Assembly: GCF_004358095.2 (NCBI RefSeq)
Contig: NZ_SMZJ02000001.1
Span: 434,001 to 498,000, forward strand
Direction: 5' to 3'
From: Seonamhaeicola sediminis
GTDB taxonomy: Bacteria; Bacteroidota; Bacteroidia; Flavobacteriales; Flavobacteriaceae
DNA: 64,000 nt
Numbering within the stretch: the first letter of the stretch is position 1; every line of letters begins with the position of its first letter. The translations under genes and the position numbers were made by a program. Positions 55,127 through 64,000 of this stretch are shown piece after piece. The notes below the pieces were generated by a model that ran no database searches, was not told the DNA's origin, and saw nothing but the letters and a program-made list of their open reading frames with translations.

Positions 55127-58100
55127 CTAGCTAGAAAATTTCTCAGTATATTGAGATGGGGTCTCTCCAAATTTCTTTTGAAAGGACTTACTAAAGTATT
55201 TTGGATCTTTAAATCCTACTTTATAACTTATTTGAGATACATTTAATTTTCCGTTTTCTAATAATTGTGCAGCACGTTTCATTCTAAAATGTAGTATAAA
55301 TTCGTTAGGTGTGAAATTTGACCAAGCTTTTATTTTGGTAAATAGCATGGTTCTACTAACACCTAACTCAGAACAAAACGAAGCAATATCAAATTGCTCG
55401 TTTTCAATATTTTCTTTAACTATTCTAAGTGCCTTTTTGTAAAGCTTTTCATCAAATGACGAAACTAAAACTTCATCAGGCAGTGGACCTTCATTAGCCG
55501 CAAACTTTTCCTTTAATTTTTCTCTAGTTTGTAATACGTTCTTAATCCGAAGCTTAAATTCTTTTACATCAAAAGGTTTACTTATGTAGTCATCAGCGCC
55601 ACTTTCTAATCCATTTAATTTATAAATTAAAGAGGTACGGGAGGTTAATAAAATTATTGGTATGTGACTCGTTTTTAATTCTTGCTTAACTGCAGTACAT
55701 AGTTCTGTTCCCGTCATTTCTGGCATAATAACGTCACTCACAATAAGATCTGGAGATTCTTTTTTTGCTTTTTCAAATCCTAACTTGCCATTTTCAGCCT
55801 CTATAATATTATAGTTTTGCTTAAGTAAATCCTTAATAAATTTTCTTAATGGTTTATTATCCTCTACCAGAAGAATTGTTTGTTTTACAGTTTCAACTGT
55901 GATATCAATATCATCTTGAACCGCAATATTTGATTCCTCCAACTGTTTAACATACTGTGATACATCATCACTAAATTTAAAGTTTTCTATAATTTCACCA
56001 TCACTTAAATGCTCACGTCCCAAAGGCAGTGATACCGAAAATATAGAGCCTTTATTGTTTTTGTTACTTTTAACCTTAATATCTCCTTTGTGAAGTTCTA
56101 CAATGTTTTTAGCAATAGATAAACCTATACCGGTACCTTTATTATAATTACCATCGGGTTTGTTATTGACAGCTACCTCAAAGAATCTTTCAAATATTTT
56201 ATCGCGGTATTCTTGAGCTATTCCAACGCCATTATCTTCAACATCTACCATTAAATTATTTTCTGTTTTTCTTATACTAATAGCAATTTTACCGCCTTTT
56301 GGAGTGTATCTAAAAGCATTTGAAATGAGGTTGTAAAAAACACGCTCTAGTTTATTACGGTCATAATAGACCAAAATCTCTTCATCATCACAACTAAAAC
56401 TAAAATCATACCCATCTTTTTTAGCATATTCTGTAAAAGAAAGGTATATTTCTCTTAAAAATTTCACAATATTACCCTCTGCTGCCTCTAAATTGAATAG
56501 TTTATTTTCAAACTTTCTGAAATCCATTAACCTATTTATGAGCTGCAACAAATGATTTGCACTATTTTCTATAACCAATAGTTTTTTATACATTTTGCTA
56601 CTACCACGATACCCTTCTATAATTTGATTTAATGGCCCTAGTATTAACGCCAAGGGTGTTCTGAACTCATGCGATATATTGGTGAAGAATTCTAGCTTGG
56701 TTTGGTTTATTTCTTTTGCCCTCTCTGTTTCAATATGTTCTAGTTCTAGTTCGTGCTTTAATTTGGTTTTTGATTTTAAAATACTATAAAGAAAAAACAA
56801 AGCAGTTAAAATTAGTAAACCATAAATTGTAAAGGCCCACCAAGTTCTCCAAGGGGCAGGAGCCACATAGATATTTAACTTTGAACTGGTTTCATTCCAA
56901 ACACCGTCATTATTGGCTCCAGCTACTTCAAAAACATATGTTCCAGGATTTTGAATGGTATAAGATGCCGTATTACTGGTTGTTATATTCCATTCTTTTT
57001 CTAAGCCATTTAACCTGTATTTGTATTTATTATTATTGGAGTTTATGAAATTAGGTATTGAAAATGAAATACTGAAATTACCCTGTTCATATGATAAATT
57101 AATAGTCTCAGTAAAAGGCAACGCATATGTTAGCACATTTTCTAAGCTATTAGACTCGGCATCATTCTCTCTAATTTTAAAATCGGTTAAAATAACTTGA
57201 GGTGAATAAACATTAGTTATTAAATTATCAGAATTGATATAGGTTATGCCCTCGGGGCCTCCAAAATAAAACTGCGATGTTCCTACTTTTAAACTGGCAT
57301 TATCATTAAACTCATTACTTACCACACCATCAGTCTGGTTATAAAATTTAATGTGTTCATTTTTATAATTATATTTTACAATACCTTGGTTGGTACTTAA
57401 CCATAAGTTATGCTTATCATCTTCTTGTATACTATGGACTGTTGAAACTAGTGAGTTATCTGCTACCAACACTACAGAACTAAATTTTTCACCATCATAC
57501 TTGTACAATCCTTTAGATTTTGTTCCAACCCAAATGGTATTAAAATTATCTTGGTAAACTGATAAGACATCATCTCCGTATTGTAAGTTTTCATCATAAA
57601 AATAATGAAGAATAGCTCCTGTTTTTAAAATTCTATTAAGCCCCTTTTCTGTACCAACCCAAACGTGGTCTTCTTTATCAATAAAAATAGTTCGGATTAA
57701 ATTATTTGATAAGAGATTTTCTTCTTGGTCTGAACTTTGAAAATGCTTAAAGACCTTAGTTTCAAGGTTAAATTTTATCAAACCTTGACCAAAGGTTCCA
57801 ATCCACACATTATTAAACCTATCTTTATTTATGGCATAAACACCAACATTATTAAGAAATGTAGCTAATTGCTCTGGCAAAACTAATGTTTCAAACCTAT
57901 TTTTACTGAGATTGAAAATTTGTAGACCACTTTTAAATGTTCCTATCCACAACTTATCGTGATCTAATATTTTTAGTTCTTTTATGTTATTATCTAAAAG
58001 AGGCGAATTATTTTGAGTCACATATGTATAAGTATCATCCTTTTTATTCCAAATATTAAGTCCCCCGCCTTCGGTTCCAAAAAACATATAGCCATTATGG

Positions 58101-59185
58101 GTTGCAATAGAACTCACTACCGTATAATTAAGCCCCTTACCGCTTTTATTTTGCGTAATATTTTGAAAATTAACGTTAGCCCTATCCCAAATATTAATAC
58201 CTCCATAATAGGTTCCTATCCAAATAGATCCTTTTCTATCTTTAAATAATGATTTAATGGAGTTTTTAGTTAAGCCATTTTTATTATCAAAACTAGCGTG
58301 TAAATATTCAATACCACCATCTTTTTCTACTAATAACAACCCCTCATAAGTTCCAACCCATAGCATGCCCTCATTATCGTAAAGTAACTTTCTTACATTC
58401 TTTATAGATGCATGTAAATGCTTCTTGTTAAAAAATGATGAGAACAAGTTTATTTCTTGATTATAATCTATTAAACCATGTTCTTGGGTAGCAATCAATA
58501 TATGGTTGTTTTCAGTTTCAATTAAATCTTGCACATAAAAATTTTCACTTCCCTTAATTAAAGTAAGGTCATTTATCTTGCCTTCATTGCTAGCTCCTTT
58601 AAAAATCCCAGCTGCTGTACCTACATAAACCTGTCCGTTTTTAGTTTCTAAAATAGTCATAACACGTTTCCTTGCAGGTTTAGCGTATTGTGTTAAATAG
58701 TTTGTAAAAGTGTCTGATTCTTTATTATAAACCGAAAGCCCTCCCGCTGTACCAATGCATACATTTCCGTTAGAAAGCTTATTTATAGTCCAAATGGTGT
58801 TATTTATAAGTGAATTTGGAGCTTGTTGATGAAAATAATTTTTAAAAGTATCTGTCTTTGGATCAAACTTATTTAAACCATTATAAGTTCCAACCCACAG
58901 GTAGCCATCATTATCTTCTTGAATAGCTAAAATATCATTATTACTTAAAGCGTTTTCATTATCAATTTGATTCCTGTAAATAGTGAATTTAGTGCCATCA
59001 TATTTATTTAAACCATCCCGGGTACCAATCCATATTTGACCCAATGTGTCTTGGTGAATTGCTATTGCAGAACTTTGCGAGAGCCCATCTATTGTTGATA
59101 AGTGAGTAAACTGATAAGATAAGGTTTGGGCATTTACTAAAAAGTTAATGCAAAAAAGTAAAAGACATATAACAATCTTTGGCAT
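55127..59185 (-). CDS. Hybrid two-component system regulator (HTCS), complete
   Basis: This one-protein sensor, kinase and transcription activator is characteristic of Bacteroidota PULs. I start it at ATG 59185 (MPKIVICLLLFCINFLVNAQ), a clean signal peptide; the frame extends to TTG 59230, and the residue numbers here are from that longer frame (1367 residues). It has a reg_prop beta-propeller sensor (~35-700), a Y_Y_Y domain (~705-790), a membrane helix (~800-820), histidine kinase with ISHEFRTPL (His854), NLISNAFRYTP, DNGVGIAQE and GTGIGLSIAKN, a receiver (~1118-1235, phosphoacceptor Asp1166 in VSDVIMPE) and an AraC-type HTH (~1270-1365). It probably binds a uronate oligosaccharide in the periplasm and activates the SusC-SusD-GH88 unit just downstream. 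Confidence 0.95.
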   Translation of the reverse strand: MPKIVICLLLFCINFLVNAQTLSYQFTHLSTIDGLSQSSAIAIHQDTLGQIWIGTRDGLNKYDGTKFTIYRNQIDNENALSNNDILAIQEDNDGYLWVGTYNGLNKFDPKTDTFKNYFHQQAPNSLINNTIWTINKLSNGNVCIGTAGGLSVYNKESDTFTNYLTQYAKPARKRVMTILETKNGQVYVGTAAGIFKGASNEGKINDLTLIKGSENFYVQDLIETENNHILIATQEHGLIDYNQEINLFSSFFNKKHLHASIKNVRKLLYDNEGMLWVGTYEGLLLVEKDGGIEYLHASFDNKNGLTKNSIKSLFKDRKGSIWIGTYYGGINIWDRANVNFQNITQNKSGKGLNYTVVSSIATHNGYMFFGTEGGGLNIWNKKDDTYTYVTQNNSPLLDNNIKELKILDHDKLWIGTFKSGLQIFNLSKNRFETLVLPEQLATFLNNVGVYAINKDRFNNVWIGTFGQGLIKFNLETKVFKHFQSSDQEENLLSNNLIRTIFIDKEDHVWVGTEKGLNRILKTGAILHYFYDENLQYGDDVLSVYQDNFNTIWVGTKSKGLYKYDGEKFSSVVLVADNSLVSTVHSIQEDDKHNLWLSTNQGIVKYNYKNEHIKFYNQTDGVVSNEFNDNASLKVGTSQFYFGGPEGITYINSDNLITNVYSPQVILTDFKIRENDAESNSLENVLTYALPFTETINLSYEQGNFSISFSIPNFINSNNNKYKYRLNGLEKEWNITTSNTASYTIQNPGTYVFEVAGANNDGVWNETSSKLNIYVAPAPWRTWWAFTIYGLLILTALFFLYSILKSKTKLKHELELEHIETERAKEINQTKLEFFTNISHEFRTPLALILGPLNQIIEGYRGSSKMYKKLLVIENSANHLLQLINRLMDFRKFENKLFNLEAAEGNIVKFLREIYLSFTEYAKKDGYDFSFSCDDEEILVYYDRNKLERVFYNLISNAFRYTPKGGKIAISIRKTENNLMVDVEDNGVGIAQEYRDKIFERFFEVAVNNKPDGNYNKGTGIGLSIAKNIVELHKGDIKVKSNKNNKGSIFSVSLPLGREHLSDGEIIENFKFSDDVSQYVKQLEESNIAVQDDIDITVETVKQTILLVEDNKPLRKFIKDLLKQNYNIIEAENGKLGFEKAKKESPDLIVSDVIMPEMTGTELCTAVKQELKTSHIPIILLTSRTSLIYKLNGLESGADDYISKPFDVKEFKLRIKNVLQTREKLKEKFAANEGPLPDEVLVSSFDEKLYKKALRIVKENIENEQFDIASFCSELGVSRTMLFTKIKAWSNFTPNEFILHFRMKRAAQLLENGKLNVSQISYKVGFKDPKYFSKSFQKKFGETPSQYTEKFSS

Positions 59186-59340
59186 TCTTGAATATAATAA
59201 CTTCAAAAATATAAACAAATTAAGAATCAAATTGCATACTTTTTCTAAAAATCAAAAATTTGACAGATTCTGTAGGTACTTCTCTCTAAACATATACGTA
59301 AGTTATTTAGCAAATGGAAAAAAATAATCTTAATTAAACA

Positions 59341-59372
59341 AAAAAGCTGCAATTACATAAATTGCAACTTTT
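59341..59372 (-). terminator. Terminator after the uronate catabolism/transport unit
   Basis: AAAAGCTGCAATT pairs with AATTGCAACTTTT around a short loop (one mismatch), with a T run on the minus strand. It is about 30-60 bases beyond the MFS gene stop and separates it from the HTCS gene. Confidence 0.78.
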
Positions 59373-59401
59373 AATTTATTTAACTAACCTTTAATTAAAG
59401 A

Positions 59402-60703
59402 CTATTCCTTAATAAGATTTAAGTTTTCATCAAGCGGTGTCATTTTTGGCATGATTAAATGAACCAATCCAAGAATTATAAGGTAACAAGATCCTGCTAT
59501 TAAGAATGCCCAAAAATAACCTGTGTTACCAGCCTGGTCTAACACAGATCCTAATGCAAAATCCGCTACTATGCCTGCAACAGCTCCAACCATTCCACCA
59601 ATTCCTACTACTGAAGCTGTGGCTTTTTTAGGGAATACATCTGAAGCTAAGGTAAATATATTAGCAGACCATGCTTGATGTCCTGCAGCTCCCAAGCCTA
59701 TTAAACAAATAGCTAACCACTTACTATCTGTAATAGCAACATATGCCACAGGTAATATTATTAGACCACAGATTAATAACGTAATTTTTCTTGCTTTATT
59801 TACTGACCAACCTTTTCTTATAAATACTCCTGACAAATAACCGCCTAAAATACTACCGCCATCTGCCAATATATATATAACAAAGAATGGCAAGGCAATG
59901 TTCTTAATATTTACATCAAAGGTTTCTGCTAAAAACTTAGCACCCCAAAATAAATAAAACCACCAAACAGCATCTGTGACTTTTGCCAAAGCAAACGCCC
60001 AAGTTTGACGTTTACCTAATACGCTTTTCCATGGTAATTTATCTTCAGATTCTGCTTTACCAGAATCACTTTGTATATAAGATAACTCTTCTTTAGATAC
60101 ACCTGGATGCACTTCGGGTTTCTTATAGGTTCGTAACCATAAAAATACCCACAACGCACTTAATGCTCCTGTAATAAGAAAAGGTATTTGCCAATTTTTT
60201 CCGTTTTCATGTACAATCCAACCTACAACGAAAGGCGCAGCAATGGCACCTATACTAGTTGCGGCGTTGAACAAACCTGTTGCAAAAGCCCTGTCTTTTT
60301 TTGGAAACCATTCTGCTGTGGTTTTAATAGCCGCTGGAAAGTTGCCAGATTCTCCAAAACCTAACCCGAAACGAGCCGCAGCAAAACCTACAACACTAAA
60401 AGCTGGCCTAACTGCCGCATGAAGCATTCCAAAGATACTCCAAAGCCCTATGGATAGAATATATCCCTTTTTTGTTCCTAACTTATCTATTAATCCTCCC
60501 ATTGAAAGCATACCTATGGCATAAGCTACTTTAAATGATATCATAATGTTTGCATAGTCGGCGTTGGTCCAACCAAACATCTTTTCTAAGGTTGGTGCCA
60601 TAACTCCAATAATACTTCTATCAAAATAGTTAATGGTAGTAGCAAACATTAACAACGCTAATATGCGATAGCGATAGTTTCCAATCTTTTTTGTTGTACT
60701 CAT
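59402..60703 (-). CDS. MFS hexuronate transporter (ExuT-like, ACS family)
   Basis: The 433-residue inner-membrane protein has about 12 hydrophobic helices. The family start TTINYFDRSIIGVMAPTLEK, the A-like motif GGLIDKLGTKKGY, RFGLGFGESGNFPAAIKTTAEWFPKKDRAFATGLFNAATSIGAI, and the charged central loop are typical of anion:cation symporters that import glucuronate or galacturonate. Its place directly after uxaC (42 bases) supports uronate uptake from the periplasm. It is the last gene of uxuA-SDR-uxaC-transporter, before a terminator. Confidence 0.9.
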   Translation of the reverse strand: MSTTKKIGNYRYRILALLMFATTINYFDRSIIGVMAPTLEKMFGWTNADYANIMISFKVAYAIGMLSMGGLIDKLGTKKGYILSIGLWSIFGMLHAAVRPAFSVVGFAAARFGLGFGESGNFPAAIKTTAEWFPKKDRAFATGLFNAATSIGAIAAPFVVGWIVHENGKNWQIPFLITGALSALWVFLWLRTYKKPEVHPGVSKEELSYIQSDSGKAESEDKLPWKSVLGKRQTWAFALAKVTDAVWWFYLFWGAKFLAETFDVNIKNIALPFFVIYILADGGSILGGYLSGVFIRKGWSVNKARKITLLICGLIILPVAYVAITDSKWLAICLIGLGAAGHQAWSANIFTLASDVFPKKATASVVGIGGMVGAVAGIVADFALGSVLDQAGNTGYFWAFLIAGSCYLIILGLVHLIMPKMTPLDENLNLIKE

Positions 60704-60745
60704 AATTTATTTAGTTAAGTCGATTAATAAATTTTTAATTTGTTG

Positions 60746-62155
60746 TTATGTTGGAAAATTAAAATAACGCTTAGCATTATAATAACATATATTTTGAACC
60801 ATTTTTCCTAAGAACTCTATGTCATTTGGAATAAGCCCTTGTTCTACATCATTTCCCAAGACATTGCACAATATACGTCTAAAATATTCATGTCTTGGAA
60901 AAGATAAAAAGCTTCTACTATCTGTAAGCATACCAACAAAATGGCTTAAAAGCCCCATGTTTCCAAGACAATTTATTTGCTTTTCCATACCATCTTTTTG
61001 ATCTAAAAACCACCAACCAGAACCCCATTGCATTTTTCCTTGGCAGTCAGCATTCTGAAAATTACCCATCATGGTTGCAAACACCTCATTTTGCGAAGGA
61101 TTCAAATTATAGGTTATAGTTTTAGCCAATTGATTTGTAGCATTAAGTTTATCAAACAATTTTGACATAAATTCTGCCATAGGAAAATCTCCAATGGAAT
61201 CTACTCCAGCATCTAACCCTATTTCTTTTAACAACCTAGAATTATTATTTCTTATAGGGCCTAAATGGTATTGCTGTACCCAGTTTAATTTGTGATATTG
61301 CTTCCCAAGATACTCAAAAAGAAATGATCTGTAAATATTAACCTCTTTAGTTGAAAGTTGGTTGTTATTTAATTTTTTGTCAAAAATTGTTTTTACCTCG
61401 TCATCTGTATAATCCACTATGGTAAGTGCTTCACCTACCCCAAAGTCTGATAGCTTACATCCGTGTTGGTTAAAAAACTCTAAACGATTGTCCAAAGCTC
61501 TTTTAAAATCATCTAATGATTGAATTTTAAAACCTACCGCCGTAGCTAATTTATCAAGATACTTAGAAAACGAATCTGAATTTATAAAAAAGAGGGCATC
61601 TGCACGAAATGTTGGTAATACCTGAGTAAAGAAATTTTGTTCTTTGATAGCTCTATGATACTCTAAACTATCGGTTGGGTCGTCTGTAGTACAAATCACC
61701 TCAACTTTCATGTCTTCCAGAAGTTGCGCCGGTGTTTTTTGCTCTAAAACGGTATTGGCCTTTTCAAAAATAGCCTCGGCTGTAGATGGTTGTAGAATTT
61801 CATCTATCCCAAAATAGCGTTTCAGCTCTAAATGTGTCCAGTGAAATAATGGATTTTTTAATGTATATGGAACCGTTTCTGCCCACTTAAAAAACTTCTC
61901 TTTTTGCGAGGTTTCAGATCCGGTAATAAATTTTTCTTCAATGCCATGAGCTCTCATGGCGCGCCATTTGTAGTGATCCCCATTTAACCAAGCCTGTGTT
62001 ATACTGCTAACAGGTTTGTTTTCAGCAATTTCTTTGGCCGATAAATGGTTGTGATAATCTAAAATAGGTAAATCTTTTGCATACTCGTGATAAAGGGTTT
62101 TAGCTACCTCAGATTGTAACACAAAATTATCTGTGATAAAAGTTTTACTCTTCAT
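60746..62155 (-). CDS. uxaC: Glucuronate (uronate) isomerase
   Basis: It converts D-glucuronate to D-fructuronate (and galacturonate to tagaturonate) in the cytoplasm. The 469-residue protein has the family's LPILDYHNHLSAKEIAENK near the N terminus (metal-site His pair), FHWTHLELKRYFGI, CTTDDPTDSLEYH, FRADAL, and the C-terminal MLTDSRSFLSFPRHEYFRRILCN. The length is normal. Its start overlaps the upstream SDR stop by 11 bases, indicating translational coupling in the uronate operon. Confidence 0.95.
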   Translation of the reverse strand: MKSKTFITDNFVLQSEVAKTLYHEYAKDLPILDYHNHLSAKEIAENKPVSSITQAWLNGDHYKWRAMRAHGIEEKFITGSETSQKEKFFKWAETVPYTLKNPLFHWTHLELKRYFGIDEILQPSTAEAIFEKANTVLEQKTPAQLLEDMKVEVICTTDDPTDSLEYHRAIKEQNFFTQVLPTFRADALFFINSDSFSKYLDKLATAVGFKIQSLDDFKRALDNRLEFFNQHGCKLSDFGVGEALTIVDYTDDEVKTIFDKKLNNNQLSTKEVNIYRSFLFEYLGKQYHKLNWVQQYHLGPIRNNNSRLLKEIGLDAGVDSIGDFPMAEFMSKLFDKLNATNQLAKTITYNLNPSQNEVFATMMGNFQNADCQGKMQWGSGWWFLDQKDGMEKQINCLGNMGLLSHFVGMLTDSRSFLSFPRHEYFRRILCNVLGNDVEQGLIPNDIEFLGKMVQNICYYNAKRYFNFPT

Positions 62156-62939
62156 TTGACGGTTTTCCTATGGTTGCTAAAATACCGCCATCTACATATA
62201 AAACATGACCATTTACAAAATCACTAGCTTTAGAAGATAAAAAGATAGCTGCTCCAGATAAATCATTTGGATCACCCCACTTAGCTGCAGGAGTTCTGTT
62301 AATGATAAATTCATTAAATGGATGCCCCTCCACTCTAATTGGCGCTGTTTGGGACGTTGCAAAATATCCTGGCCCTATACCATTAACTTGAATATTGTAC
62401 TTTGCCCATTCTGTGGCCATATTTTGAGTTAACATTTTAAGCCCTCCTTTTGCTGCTGCATAAGCCCCTACACTATTACGACCAAGCTCACTCATCATTG
62501 AGCAAATGTTAATTATTTTACCTTCCTTTCTGGCTATCATGCCTTTTACCACATGCTTTGAAACGATAAAAGGACTCACTAAATCAACATCAATAACCTG
62601 CTTAAAATCAGATACTTCCATTTCAGCTAAAGGAGTTCTTTTAATAATACCTGCATTATTAATTAGTATGTCTATTTGCCCTACTTCCGCTTCAATTTTA
62701 CCTATGGCTTCAACAACTGCAGCCTCATCAGTTACATTAAACTTATAACCAACAGCATCAATTCCTTCGGCTTTATAAGTTTTTAAGGCATTGTCTATTT
62801 TTTCTTGTGAGGAATTACCGTTAACAATAATTTTAGCACCTGCAAGACCAAGACCTCTGGCCATAGCCATTCCCAATCCGTGAGTACTTCCTGTTACAAG
62901 AGCATTCTTTCCTTTTACGTCAAATAATGATAAACTCAT
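62145..62939 (-). CDS. SDR dehydrogenase of the KduD/gluconate 5-dehydrogenase type
   Basis: The 264-residue short-chain dehydrogenase has the NAD(P)-binding motif TGSTHGLGMAMARGLG, NNAG (NNAGIIKRTP), the catalytic Ser (NICSMMSELGR) and YxxxK (YAAAKGG). ELGRNSVGAYAAAKGG, IQVNGIGPGYFAT and AKWGDPNDLSGAAIFLSSKASDFVNGH closely follow the IdnO/KduD branch. Three roles fit: 2-keto-3-deoxygluconate formation from unsaturated uronates (KduD), fructuronate reduction, or 5-ketogluconate reduction. Set between uxuA and uxaC, which need a fructuronate reductase between them, and with GH88/GH105 feeding the KduI/KduD route, either of the first two is more likely than gluconate metabolism. Confidence 0.82.
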   Translation of the reverse strand: MSLSLFDVKGKNALVTGSTHGLGMAMARGLGLAGAKIIVNGNSSQEKIDNALKTYKAEGIDAVGYKFNVTDEAAVVEAIGKIEAEVGQIDILINNAGIIKRTPLAEMEVSDFKQVIDVDLVSPFIVSKHVVKGMIARKEGKIINICSMMSELGRNSVGAYAAAKGGLKMLTQNMATEWAKYNIQVNGIGPGYFATSQTAPIRVEGHPFNEFIINRTPAAKWGDPNDLSGAAIFLSSKASDFVNGHVLYVDGGILATIGKPSNEE

Positions 62940-62951
62940 ATTTTAATATTT

Positions 62952-64000
62952 TTATATACTATTTGTAATTCCGTATTCTAGACCTCTTAATTCTGCCAAA
63001 CCTCTCAACCTTCCAATTCCGGAATAACCTGGGTTTGTTTTTTTCTTTAAATCATCTAGCATTTGATGCCCATGATCTGGTCTTACTGGTATTGCATAGT
63101 CTTTCATGCCAGCAGCTTTCCTTCTTCTTTCTTCTAATACGACTGCCTTTACTACAGCATACATATCTACATCGCCATCTAAATGATCTGCTTCATAAAA
63201 ATTTCCTTCTGCATCACGTCTTGTACTTCTCAAATGTAAGAAATGTGCGCGATCTGCAAATCTTTCAAAAATTTGTACCAAATTATTATCTGCTCTTACA
63301 CCTAAAGAACCTGTACAGAATGTAATGCCGTTTGCTCTATCAGGAACATTGTCAAATAAATAAGCGTAATCTGACTCTGTACTTACTACTCTAGGCAAAC
63401 CTAAAATTGGATAAGGTGGATCATCTGGGTGAATGCACATTAATACGTTATTTTGAGATGCCACAGGTATAATTTCCTTTAAAAACGCTACCAAGTTATC
63501 TCTTAATTTTTGAGCATCTATATCTTTGTAAGTATCTAATATGTTTTGAAATTGCTCTAAAGTATATCCTTCTTCAGCCCCTGGTAAACCAGCAATGATA
63601 TTATTTACTAACTTAGTTTTTTCATCTTCAGACAACCCTTGTACATAAGTTTTAGCTGCTTGCTTTTGCTCATCAGTGTAAGCATCTTCAGCACCTGGCC
63701 TTTTTAATAAATACAATTCGAAAGCTGCAAAAGCAGTAACATCAAAACGCAATGCCTCAGATCCATCGGCTACTTTGAACGCCAGATCTGTTCTAGTCCA
63801 ATCAAGCACTGGCATAAAGTTATAACACACAATATTGACACCACACGTTGCTAAGTTTTCTATACTCTTCTTGTAGGTTTCTATGTAAGCTTTAAAATTT
63901 CCAGATCGAGTTTTTATATTTTCATGAACCGGAATACTTTCCACTACACTCCAGGTTAAACCCTCATTTTCTATAATAGCTTTACGCTTTTGAATTTCAT
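62952..64000 (-). CDS. uxuA: D-mannonate dehydratase, 5' end cut by window end
   Basis: It dehydrates D-mannonate to 2-keto-3-deoxy-D-gluconate. The frame is open to the window edge: beyond the internal Met at 63944 the protein continues upstream as [19 protein letters not shown], which is the normal UxuA sequence before [12 protein letters not shown], so Met63944 is not the start and the first ~40 residues are missing. Metal-site and family segments are visible: [61 protein letters not shown]. It is upstream of the SDR by 12 bases, in the same operon as uxaC and the transporter. Confidence 0.95.
   Translation of the reverse strand, partial: EIQKRKAIIENEGLTWSVVESIPVHENIKTRSGNFKAYIETYKKSIENLATCGVNIVCYNFMPVLDWTRTDLAFKVADGSEALRFDVTAFAAFELYLLKRPGAEDAYTDEQKQAAKTYVQGLSEDEKTKLVNNIIAGLPGAEEGYTLEQFQNILDTYKDIDAQKLRDNLVAFLKEIIPVASQNNVLMCIHPDDPPYPILGLPRVVSTESDYAYLFDNVPDRANGITFCTGSLGVRADNNLVQIFERFADRAHFLHLRSTRRDAEGNFYEADHLDGDVDMYAVVKAVVLEERRRKAAGMKDYAIPVRPDHGHQMLDDLKKKTNPGYSGIGRLRGLAELRGLEYGITNSI

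Noticed and set aside
2283-63325. Many plus-strand open frames of 60-110 codons opposite the large minus-strand genes
   Set aside because: They lie antisense to well-supported genes, have no recognisable domains and no independent start context.
63944-63944. Met at 63944 as the start of UxuA
   Set aside because: The frame continues upstream with normal UxuA sequence to the window edge, so the gene is cut by the window rather than starting here.

Overview
The window reads as chromosome of a marine flavobacterium (Bacteroidota, Flavobacteriaceae). The signs are roughly one-third GC DNA, SusC/SusD pairs, hybrid two-component regulators, lipoprotein signal peptides ending in SC/AC/GC, a mevalonate-type isoprenoid cluster, and almost no Shine-Dalgarno sequences. 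No tRNA, rRNA, CRISPR array, insertion sequence or phage gene was seen.

Layout. (1) 1-25.9 kb, all on the minus strand, is a polysaccharide utilization locus (PUL1). It holds a GntR-type regulator, two tandem SusC/SusD pairs plus a SusE-like surface lipoprotein, a sulfatase fused to a GH78 alpha-L-rhamnosidase, a DUF5060 glycosidase, a Gfo/Idh/MocA oxidoreductase, GH43, GH3 and GH105 enzymes, and the N-terminal part of a hybrid two-component sensor cut by the window start. Sulfated rhamnose, unsaturated uronate and xylose-type linkages together suggest ulvan or a related sulfated rhamnose/uronate polymer; this is inferred from family content. (2) 26-46.4 kb is mostly housekeeping: an RsuA/RluB-like protein lacking its catalytic Asp, mevalonate-pathway genes, a thioredoxin, a giant phosphoesterase/outer-membrane fusion, MsrA/MsrB, an HD-PycTM protein, a GAF protein, a cytoplasmic-looking GH13 enzyme, transaldolase and transketolase. 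(3) 46.6-64 kb, minus strand, is PUL2: GH2, GH88, SusD, SusC, a complete hybrid two-component regulator, an ExuT-like transporter, UxaC, an SDR dehydrogenase and UxuA (cut by the window end). This is uptake and catabolism of uronate oligosaccharides toward 2-keto-3-deoxygluconate.

The most interesting signal is regulatory. A direct repeat, CTATCCTG-N2-CTATCCTG (10-bp period), lies upstream of the GntR gene and upstream of the susC and sulfatase transcription units of PUL1, with a degenerate copy before the Gfo/Idh unit. A related copy precedes the GH2 gene of PUL2, 24 kb away. I infer one GntR-controlled regulon joining both loci. Other notable points are a GC-rich mosaic tract across susC/susD (about 18.95-20.99 kb), a pseudouridine-synthase relative with Asp replaced by Gly in the active site, and a phosphoesterase / kinase-like / beta-barrel fusion.
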